From Anthoceros angustus (lineage: Eukaryota; Streptophyta; Anthocerotopsida; Anthocerotales; Anthocerotaceae): DNA of 64,000 bases. This document shows positions 56,155-64,000 of this stretch, piece after piece. The DNA is taken from NCBI GenBank assembly GCA_010909165.1, contig VJWM01000254.1, positions 124,001 through 188,000 on the forward strand, read 5' to 3'. Within the stretch, counting starts at the first letter, position 1; every line of letters begins with the position of its first letter. Below the pieces are notes generated by a model that was not told the origin of the DNA, ran no database searches, and saw nothing but the letters and a program-made list of their open reading frames with translations. The position numbers and the translations under genes are program-made.

Positions 56155-57075
56155 ATGAGTGCACAAGTCCCCACTGTAGTCAACACCACCAAAATCGAGT
56201 TCCGTGACCGAGACCGGTTTAACGGAACCGATTTTGTGGTGTGGAAGATGAGGGTCACTGCCCTACTCGAAGAGCATGACTTGATGGAGATTGTCAACGG
56301 CACACTCCCAGTGCTAGGGCCCACTTCCAATCCCGTTGGAATGCCCGACACAATCGCAGCTTGGAACAAGAGGGACAAGCGCGCATGCAACGTCCTCATT
56401 TCTGCACTCAACAAAAGTCTACTTCAGCACACACAAAGCACTAAAGACGCTCACGGGATCTGGAAGATATTCAACGATATGTTCCAAGCCCAAGACTCTA
56501 TGTCGCTAGTGAATGCCACAAGACTGTTTTACCAACTAAAGATGAAGGATAGCGAGAGTATCGAGCAACACATCAGCAATTTTCAAGCAGCAAGGGCGCG
56601 ACTCGCCACAGCCGGCACCGCAGTCACAGAACACCAAGCTGCAGTCACACTTCTAACATCCCTGCCTGCATCTTACAGGACCTTCGTTAGCTCCCAGAAT
56701 TCCATCATCAGACAATCAGCAAAAGCAACTGCAGCTGGAGGTGCCCAAGCGGACATCTTTTCTGAAATTTTCGGAGCTCTACTGGAGGAAGAATCCAGCC
56801 GCTCCGGCAATCCACGCACGAGTCAAGGCGCAAATCATGCCCTCTTTACTTCTCGAGGCCGAGCAGGAAGACGAGGCAGGCGGGGAGCTCGTAGAAGACC
56901 CTCGCATCGCCAGCCATCACCGGAGGATTCAACAACCCAAAGGTCATCACCGGAGGATTCAACAACTCCAGCAGTCATCACCTGGAGGATTCAACAACTC
57001 CAGCAGTCATCACCTGGAGGATTCAACAACTCCGAAATATCACCGGAGGATTCAACAACCCAAAGACCCTCATAA
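56155..57075 (+). pseudogene. Copia gag region
   Basis: The frame is open from 56095; the likely start is the ATG at 56155 (MSAQVPTVVNTTKIEFRDRD). It has the UBN2-type gag signature: RFNGTDFVVWKMRVTALLEE, WNKRDKRACNVLISALN, AHGIWKIFNDMF, FYQLKMKDSESIEQHISNF. The C-part has become a tandem repeat of about 24 nt (GGAGGATTCAACAACTC, 56915-57065) that reads SPEDSTTQ, and no CCHC zinc knuckle is visible. It therefore looks defective. Confidence 0.85.
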
Positions 57076-57230
57076 GAAGAACGGGAAGGGCCCCTGGCCG
57101 GTGCAGTTCTACGCACCACGAGCACGAATGCGTAAAGAAACAACAAGAGAACCCCGACGAGACTCACCCAGGAACGAGTCCAACGTGACTACATCAATCA
57201 AGTCACCCCCGCAAGCTCAATTATAGCCGT

Positions 57231-57608
57231 TTGCTTGACGACCCGACAGTAATCGGACCAAATGGTTTTAGATTCAAGCCGACGACCCACATCTGCAGCA
57301 GTAAGGATATGTTCACATCCTACCATACGGTCAACTTCGACCAGCACGTCCTCCTCGGAGATGACAGTTCCCTACCAGTCGAAGGCACTGGTGAGGTACA
57401 GCTGCGGCTGTCTAATGGAGAGACTCTCACCATCAACGGTGTCCTCCACGTTCCTGCAATGACGAAGAATTTACTATCAGTCCGCAAGCTAGCAACGGAG
57501 CACAATTTTATCATTACCTTCCAATGCAATCATTGCTCCATCTATCATTCAAATGACAAGACTCAAACTGCTATAGCACATGGACTTTCCTTCAACGACT
57601 GCACTTAA
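57231..57608 (+). pseudogene. Copia aspartic protease region
   Basis: Reads THICSSKDMFTSYHTV, LGDDSSLPVEGTGEVQLRLS and VLHVPAMTKNLLSVRKLATE, typical of copia protease. The catalytic DSGAS before THICS is missing, so the protease is dead. Confidence 0.85.
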
Positions 57609-57724
57609 CATTCTAGTCTCGGCCTCAAGACCGCCGCCGCTGCCCCTTATCAGTAACCTCGACACTGCACTGCAGCACGAGGCATATCAATCCACGGTAC
57701 CTCAGCACATTTTCCAACCCGGAC

Positions 57725-58790
57725 ATGTATAAGGATCCTGTCTGCAATAAGGTACCCAAGGACTTCTTTTGCGAGATATGCAAGTACTCAAAGTTACATC
57801 AACTCCCATTCAACGACCCCTCACCTACTCGAGCTCAACGTCTCCTGGAGGTTGTCCACTCAGATATCTGCGGACCAATGAGTACCTCCAATTTCGGTGG
57901 CCACAGCTACTTCTTGACATTCTTGGACGAGTGGAGCAGGTACTGCCACATTTTTTTCCTTAGGCACAAGGACGAAGCACTCACCTGTTTCCAAGAATTG
58001 TCCTAGCAGCAGAAAGGCAAACTGGTTTCCAGGTCAGTACACTCCGCACTGACAACGGAGGAGAGTACACAAGTCACGCCTTCCAGGACTTCTGCAAATC
58101 CAAAGGGATTCTCGGCCAACGCACAGTACCTCACACACTAGCCCATAACCCATTTGCTGAGCGACTGAATCGCTCCCTTCTTGAGATCTCCAGATCCATA
58201 CTCAAGCTTTCTGGGCTCACTCGAGGCTATTGGGCCGAGGCCGTAGCAACATCCAACTATCTGAAGAATATATTTCCCACAAAAGAGCTGCCCAACATCA
58301 CACCCTTTGAGCGCTGGACAGGGCACAAACCCCGAATCTCCCACATCAGAATCTTCGGCACCAAAGATTTGCTCATATCCCGTCGACGCCATGGGACGAC
58401 AAGGCGTAAACTTCTCTTTGTCGGGTATTCAGATCAGGCCAAGGCATATCGCCTCTTTGACCCTTCCACCCGTGAGGTAATACTCTCCAGAAGTGTCCAC
58501 TTCCATGAATCCCTGCTGCTTAACTCCTATTTAGCCTCTCTGTTGTCCCCCCTCCCTGCTCCTAGCATGTCAGGTTTCCTCCACATGGATTCCCCTCTTG
58601 ATCTTGAGGGGGCCACACTCTATGACAACGACCAAGTCCAAGAGGAGAACCAGCACTGCCTACTCCGCCTCCAAAGAGCCCAAGCACCACCACATGTTCC
58701 AGTGCCAGTGCGGTGTACTACCTCCCCCACAACTACCTGCACCAGAAGCTCTGGATCAGCCACACCATCATGTGATAGATAACCAAGTCT
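57725..58790 (+). pseudogene. Copia integrase region, copy 1
   Basis: Reads FFCEICKYSKLHQLPFNDPS, EVVHSDICGPMSTSNFGGHS and FLDEWSRYCHIFFL, then out-of-frame pieces of the core and C-domain, including FVGYSDQAKAYRLFDP (58369-58500). Several stops and frame changes are present. Confidence 0.8.
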
Positions 58791-59810
58791 TAGACATGAA
58801 CCATATCCACGATGAAGGTACCCAAGGACTTCTTTTGCGAGATATGCAAGTACTCAAAGTTACATCAACTCCCATTCAACGACCCCTCACCTACTCGAGC
58901 TCAACGCCTCGGAGGTTGTCCACTCTTATATCTCAAGGACCAATGAGTACCTCCAATTTCGTGGCCAGCTACTTCTTGACATTCTTGGACGAGTGGGCAG
59001 TGCATCGCCACATTTTTTCCTTAGGCACAAGGACTAAGCACTCACTGCTTTCCAAGAATTGTCCTAGCGCAAACCTGGTTTCAGTCAAGACACTCCGACC
59101 GACAACGGAGGAGAGTACAAGTCACGCCTGTGACTTCGCAATCCAAAGGGATTCTCGCCAACGACTCACACACTAGCCCATAACCCATTTGCCGAGCGAC
59201 CGACCGCTCCTTCTTGAGATCTCCGGATCCATACTCAAGCTCGGGCTCACTCGAGGCCGAGGCCGATAACATCCAACCATCTCAAGAATATATTTCCCAC
59301 AAAAGAGCTGCCCAACATCACACCCTTTGAGCGCTGGACAGGGCACAAACCCCGAATCTCCCACATCGTAATCTTCTCACCAAAGATTTGCTCATATCCC
59401 CGACGTCAGCAGACGCAAATGGGACGACAAGGCGTAAACTTCTCGCATCGGATCAGCCAAGGCATATCGCCTCTTGACCCTTCCACCCGTGAGGTAATAC
59501 TCATGTCCACTTCCATGAATCCCTGGTGCTTAACTCCTATTTAGCCTCTCTGTTGTCCCCTCCTCGCCTAGCATGTCGTTTCTCCACATGGATTCCCCTC
59601 TTGATCTTGAGGGGCCACACTCTATGACAACGACCAAGTCCAAGAGAGAACCAAATTGCCTACTCGCCTCCAAAGCAGCCCAAGCACCACCACATGTTCC
59701 ACCGGCCAGCATGACCCTGTGTACTACCTCCCCACAACTACCTGCACTGTAAGCTCCGCCCACACCATCATGTGATAGATAACCAAGTCTTAGACATGAA
59801 CCATATCCCA
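57745..59810. repeat. Tandem duplication, about 1.05 kb, of the integrase region
   Basis: The segment starting GGTACCCAAGGACTTCTTTT at 57750 recurs at 58818. Copy 2 (to about 59810, where CAAGTCTTAGACATGAACCA recurs) is riddled with 1-6 nt deletions and swaps relative to copy 1. Confidence 0.9.
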
Positions 59811-60708
59811 GTACTCGAGGTACCCATCCCAGAACCTGACCCTCCTCCTCTAAGGCATTCCACACGCAATAGACCACCAAGCCATCTATGGAAAAATCCA
59901 CCCTTTGTCCCTAGAGATTCTTTTTCTCGTCATGCAACCGTTCCACCTGTAGAAGCACCAGTTCCCGCTCAAGCCCAGCCTGACAATGCAGACCCAGTCC
60001 AACTTGCCCTGCATCAAGCTATGTCCGCAATTGAGATGCAAGATGTACCTGCAAGCATAGAAGAAGCCCTTAGTACGCCCGATTGGAAGGCATCTGTCCA
60101 GTCTGAATACGACTCCTTAATTGCCAATAATACCTGGAAGCTCACTGACCTGCCTGCTGGGCGCAAACCTAAGGTCACAGCTTGTGCAACGTCGGAACGT
60201 GGTATCCAGATATTTGTCGAACCCCGGGAAGGCTCACTGGACCTGCGTCAAGTGCATCCTTTGCTACCTAAAGAAGACCAAGTCCCTCAGACTCATCTAC
60301 AGAGGCGACCGCTCTACCAAGCTCACTCTAATCTCCTTCTCAAACGCAGATTGGGCAGGAGATCCAGATGCGAGAAGGTCTACAGCAGCCTGCTGCACAG
60401 CCATCAACGGCTATACAATGTCATGGGCGTGCAAGAAGATGCAAACAATCTGTACCTCATCAATCGAAGCGGAGTATGCAGCAACAACGCTGGCGGCCAA
60501 GGAGATTCTGTGGGTGAGGCAATTCCTGCACGACATAGGCGAGGACCAGGATCGTGCTAAGGCCTATTCTCATGACAATCAATCGGCCATCGCCATAACA
60601 CTCAACCCTGTGCTGCACGCAAGGACCAAGCACGTGAGATCCAAAGACCACTTCATTCTAAGTGGTGGCCAACAAGCAAGTCGCCTTAAGCTACATCAAC
60701 ACGAATGA
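59772..60708 (+). pseudogene. Copia reverse transcriptase start and RNase H, core deleted
   Basis: The first frame reads SIEEALSTPDWKASVQSEYD and NNTWKLTDLPAGRKP, the beginning of copia reverse transcriptase. A deletion then jumps to RNase H in another frame: GKAHWTCVKCILCYLKKTKS, SNADWAGDPDARRSTAACC, SSIEAEYAATTLAAKEILWV, HDNQSAIAITLNPVLHARTK. The YVDD polymerase core is absent. Confidence 0.85.
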
Positions 60709-60987
60709 CAACACCACCGATCCGGCGAAGGGCCTACCAAGCCACTTCACGGCTGACACCCGAATGTATCGGATTGGTGAGCAGAGAATCTTATCTGGGC
60801 ATCCTCAGCAGCCCAACAAGATGACGAAGGGAGCTCCTTAGCTCCGCCGGGCCTGACCTGCTCCACCACCGCCAAAGATCCTCGCTCAACTCGACCTTCC
60901 ACCGCACTGGAAGATTGAGGACGAGGTTGAGACACGCGTGGGAGATGGACGTCATCACGGCAAGCTGGAATCCGCAGCGAGGGGGAG
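60709..60987 (+). other. Copia 3' internal region with polypurine tract
   Basis: Non-coding tail after RNase H. GCGAGGGGGAG directly before the right LTR (60977-60987) is the polypurine tract. Confidence 0.75.
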
Positions 60988-61219
60988 TGTTGGAGTAGAA
61001 ACCTCGGTGCTACGGATTGGGGTTTTAGCACTCAAGAGCTATTAGGGCACGTTTCATGCATAGGTAGATAAACGTTTTAGTTGCTGAAGAGCAGTTCTAT
61101 TGGTTACGCTAGTACTTGACATTGGTGCAGTTACAACCATCTCAGACACTAATTATATGGCAAAGACTCGCTAAACAACTTACTTATCATAGCTCAATCT
61201 AGCACCTTGCTCCGCTTTA
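60988..61219 (+). repeat. Right LTR
   Basis: Starts TGTTGGAGTAGAAACCTCGG and matches the left LTR to about CTCCGCTTTA. Small changes cluster in 61140-61170. Confidence 0.85.
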
Positions 61220-61485
61220 GGGCCCTCCATATTACAAACTTGACATTGGTGCAGTTACAACCATCTCAGACACTATATGTACAGCACTCTCGCTTAAACA
61301 ACTTACTTATCATAGCTCAATCTAGCACCTTGCTCCGCTTTAGGGCCCTCCATATTACAAACTTGACATTGGTGCAGTTACAACCATCTCAGACACTATA
61401 TGTACAGCACTCTCGCTTAAACAACTTACTTATCATAGCTCAATCTAGCACCTTGCTCCGCTTTAGGGCCCTCCATATTACAAAC
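61117..61485. repeat. 123-bp tandem repeat x 3 made from the LTR 3' part
   Basis: Units beginning TTGACATTGGTGCAGTTACA occur at about 61116, 61240 and 61363 and end GGGCCCTCCATATTACAAAC. Two extra copies of the LTR 3' half plus flank are added behind the right LTR. Units 2 and 3 are identical or nearly so. Confidence 0.9.
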
Positions 61486-61899
61486 TCCAATTATTAACAG
61501 ACTCCGCGCAATATCGGCGGATTCTTGAAAGCCTCTTTTGCGCTTTGGGCGGAGGTTGCCACCCCTTTCTCATATCAAGCAAAACACGTGTTTTTAAAAG
61601 AGATGTGTTGAATGGCGAGTTCCACTTAGAACAATGTAAGTAATATCGAGGTTTTTCCATGTATGCACACTTTTGTTTCATCGCGGTCGTCCCTTCCGAG
61701 ACTTACTGGGAAAGGCGATGCGGCACTATGGGTCCAAAACACGTAATATGCATTCAAATCAAAGTCGGGCATTTTCCACGAAGGGTCAAAACGGAATTAT
61801 ACGGTCAACGGACGAGCCCCTCATCTACAAGTCACAGCTACCCAAAGGGTCATCTACTTCAACCAAATTGAGCTCCGAATCACCGCGTTTCTACATTTT
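61486..61899. other. Spacer, nothing recognised
   Basis: Short open frames without motifs. No repeat is recognised apart from the left neighbour. Confidence 0.4.
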
Positions 61900-62860
61900 C
61901 CAAATCACGCCTTTTCCGTGTCACCAAAGTCATCGCCTTCAACTGCAAAACAGAAAACGTCGGAGCCTCTGTCTGCGGTGGTAGTGTGCCGTTTTCATCC
62001 CATATTGTCAATGCGGTTGGTCTTCAACCGGCGGTCGTCACAGGGTCTGCGGAGTCCTTCATTCGACCTTCTTTCCAAGCAAGCTATACACTTGCATTTT
62101 CTGTCAATGCCTCCGTCTTGCGGATCTCCTTTGCCCAAAACTTGCAGGCCCGAAAACTTATCTGTTATTTCTTGAACTCGTCCGGCACCGCTCCAACCTG
62201 CTCACTCGTTGTGACATATACATTGAGCATCGTGCGTCTTTGTCAATGGCCAGCGTTCCTTTTCCGTTGTATCCGCCACCAAAATGATCCCGATCACGCA
62301 GGCGTCAACAATCGTCTTCGTTGGAGAACATGTTCACCAACATGCCTAATAAGCCCACGGTTTACGATATGGCGTCGACCATCTTATCACCGATGTGGTA
62401 AATCGCTTCTTCACCACGCCCCATGTCGGATAACTCTTGGCACTGTTTGATGTCTTTGCGGAAAAGAGGAGCTTTTCCGACATTGGACTCGTCCTCACCG
62501 CGCTTCCATCCAAATATTCCACTGTTTCCACAGCGTTAGGTGGGATGTTGGTTTTCTCCCATACCGAGTCGAATGACTCCTTTCGCACCAAGACCTCAAA
62601 GCCTCCACGGCTTGAATCACCCCATCCACCCCATGCATAAGAATTATCCGAACACATCGCTCGTGGTCTTCTCGTTGAAAGAGGCGATGATCTCTTTCAA
62701 TTCTTCTTCAACGAAAGCCTTGTCATTCTCATGCTGTAAACCTCGAGGGAGGTCGCAGAAAAGAAGAGTATACCTCCTCGGTGGCAAAAATCCTTTCATA
62801 TCCAAAATGTCTCGATGCACCACACGATATGCCACTTTGTCCAAGACCTGTGCACTCAAA
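61900..62860 (-). pseudogene. Third DNA-methyltransferase-like pseudogene (diverged)
   Basis: The minus strand reads VVHRDILDMKGFLPPRRYTL LFCDLPRGLQHEN, ELKEIIASFNEKTTSDVF, FDSVWEKTNIPPNAVETVEY, then in other frames TIVDACVIGIILVADT and AIDKDARCSMYMSQ, EQVGAVPDEF. The RRYTLLFCDLPRG piece aligns with RKYTLMAMDVHRG of the copy at 50692-52172 (motif IV position) and IVDA ... AIDKD with its motif I. Both blocks follow the same order. The frames are broken. It is a paralogue, not a close copy. Confidence 0.45.
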
Positions 62861-63036
62861 CCGCCACCGCATCCATGTCCTTGTCGGCCATTTGTTTTCG
62901 CTCTTCTTCCATCCGTTTCGATTCGCTATAAACAAAATCTTGGAAAGGTTTTGGCGAGCTTTCAAATCCTCAATGTCTCCGGTTTACGCAAACAGCACGG
63001 TGGTCGACGAACTCATTGGCGATGGAGTCGCGGTCG

Positions 63037-63186
63037 GCGCGCGCGCGCGCGCGCGCGCGCGCGCGCGCGCGCGCGCGCGCGCGCGCGCGCGCGCGCGCGC
63101 GCGCGCGCGCGCGCGCGCGCGCGCGCGCGCGCGCGCGCGCGCGCGCGCGCGCGCGCGCGCGCGCGCGCGCGCGCGCGCGCGCGCGC
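63037..63186. repeat. Perfect (GC)75 dinucleotide tract, 150 bp
   Basis: An uninterrupted alternating G-C run from 63037 to 63186, flanked by CGCGGTCG and TGCTGCGCC. Alternating GC can adopt Z-DNA. Ala-Arg open frames across it on both strands are artefacts of the repeat. Confidence 0.98.
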
Positions 63187-63633
63187 TGCTGCGCCTCGGG
63201 TAACAAACAAAGTGCGGCTCGGCCCTTCGCGGTGGCGCGCCTCTAACGAATACACTCACTTACCACTTTCAAAATTGTTTGAACTTCGCCAATTCCTTGG
63301 CCTCGGTATGCTTGAAGCTGTTTGGCGACTTGAGAGGTGGCACTTCATAGCCTTCGAAGGCATGCTCGATAAGGTTAATCTTCTTCCTGTTGCCAACATC
63401 GTATCCATATCTTTTAGCTGCGGTTTTCCTTGGATGACCGGGTCGCTATCAACATCTCTTCACCTTTCTCGTCCTTGGGACTCCTTGGAATGCTCTCCAT
63501 GCCCTTCCGAGCATTGGAGCCGGACGAGTCGATTAGGGGCCATGCTGTTGTAGTTGGGTCTTGTGGCTTCCGTTTGCTTCGCCCCCCGTCGTCCCTGTCT
63601 TCTGCACCGCTTTCTACATTTTCCAAATCCCGC
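63187..63633. other. Between the GC tract and the second repeat copy
   Basis: Minus-strand text includes HAFEGYEVPPLKSPNSFK in one frame, faintly like the RIHGYEV segment of the methyltransferase-like genes. No continuous gene can be traced. Confidence 0.35.
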
Positions 63634-64000
63634 CCGTGTCACCAAAGTCATCGCTTCAACTCGCAAAATGTAAAACGCGAGCCTGTTGTATGCGGTAGTG
63701 TGCCGCTTTCATCCCATATTGTCAATGCCATTGGTCTTCAACCGCCGGTCCGGGTCTCGTGAGTCCTTCATTCTCGACCCTTCTTTCCAAGCAAGCTATA
63801 CACTTGCATTTTCTCCAATGCCTCCGCCTCGCATGCATCTCCTTTGCCCAAAACTTGCTGTGGCCCCAAAACTTATCTGTTGTTATTTCTTCGAACTCGT
63901 CCGGCACCGCTCCAACCTGCTCACTGCAGACATATACATTGAGCATCGTCTTTGTCAATGGCCACAACGCCTTTTCCGTTGTATCCCGCCACCAAAATGA

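Larger units (their letters stand above)
55427..61219 (+). mobile_element. Ty1/copia LTR retrotransposon, non-autonomous and internally rearranged
   Basis: Direct LTRs are at 55427-55659 and 60988-61219, both starting TGTTGGAGTA. A primer-binding site follows the left LTR and a purine tract precedes the right one. The internal order is gag, protease, integrase, a duplicated integrase block, then RNase H, the copia order. The reverse transcriptase core is missing between about 60170 and 60185 and many frames are broken, so the element cannot move by itself. The LTRs differ at several positions, so the insertion is not recent. Confidence 0.9.
61900..64000. repeat. Direct repeat of the third methyltransferase locus, spacing about 1.7 kb
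   Basis: 61918-62290 recurs at 63634-64000 with many small indels: TTTCATCCCATATTGTCAAT occurs at 61993 and 63707, and ACATATACATTGAGCATCGT at 62214 and 63931. The second copy runs out of the window. Confidence 0.85.

Noticed and set aside
62970-63259. Long Ala-Arg open frames on both strands
   Set aside because: They are the direct translation of the (GC)75 tract and have no support as proteins.

Overview
The window is nuclear DNA of a land plant or close relative that still makes flagellated sperm. It carries plant-type genes (SECRET AGENT, plastid RSH2/3-type, LAT/PUT polyamine transporter, plant ureidoglycolate hydrolase-like protein) together with the C-terminus of the intraflagellar-transport dynein-2 heavy chain, a motor that flowering plants lack. 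Introns are short (mostly 50-150 nt) and spliced GT-AG. A bryophyte, lycophyte or fern-grade plant fits; I cannot name the species.

Region 1 (1-18.7 kb) is compact and gene-rich: dynein-2 heavy chain end (+), polyamine transporter (-), an AT-rich F-box gene (+), an IQ-motif gene (+), ureidoglycolate hydrolase-like (-), the O-GlcNAc transferase SEC (+, 28 exons, predicted 993 aa), a small EGF-like membrane protein (-, 4 exons, 235 aa) and RNA polymerase II subunit RPB3 (-, 4 exons, 325 aa). The exon phases I assigned to SEC, EGF, RPB3 and RSH all close without a frame break. The genes are housekeeping or signalling genes with no shared pathway.

Region 2 (18.7-45 kb) is repeat-rich. It holds a decayed Mutator-like element with long degenerate inverted ends around a SWIM-finger pseudogene; a 1.17-kb tandem duplication; and a roughly 17-kb element bounded by 32-bp perfect inverted repeats with a possible 4-bp target duplication. 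The large element carries two divergent, broken genes. One is a DUF7869-like putative transposase (-). The other is a DNA N6/N4-methyltransferase-like gene (+). Both have been tandemly duplicated in pieces, and the element is studded with a 20-bp palindrome, GGCGCCGGCATGCCGGCGCC, that also forms dense arrays.

Region 3 (45-49 kb) is an intact RelA/SpoT homologue (6 exons, 838 aa) with a 38-bp minisatellite behind it.

Region 4 (49-64 kb) is again mobile DNA. It holds a Ty1/copia fragment with an in-frame triplicated integrase segment; a 3.3-kb palindrome-bounded, internally deleted copy of the methyltransferase/DUF7869 pair in opposite orientation; two minisatellites; a copia LTR element with both LTRs but no reverse transcriptase core; and a third, divergent methyltransferase-like pseudogene next to a perfect (GC)75 tract.

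The most unusual content is the methyltransferase plus DUF7869-like pair and its palindromes, seen in two related copies plus one paralogue. Many duplicated copies differ by tiny indels at CG, CCGG, CTG or CAG sites, so some broken frames there may be assembly errors rather than true decay.
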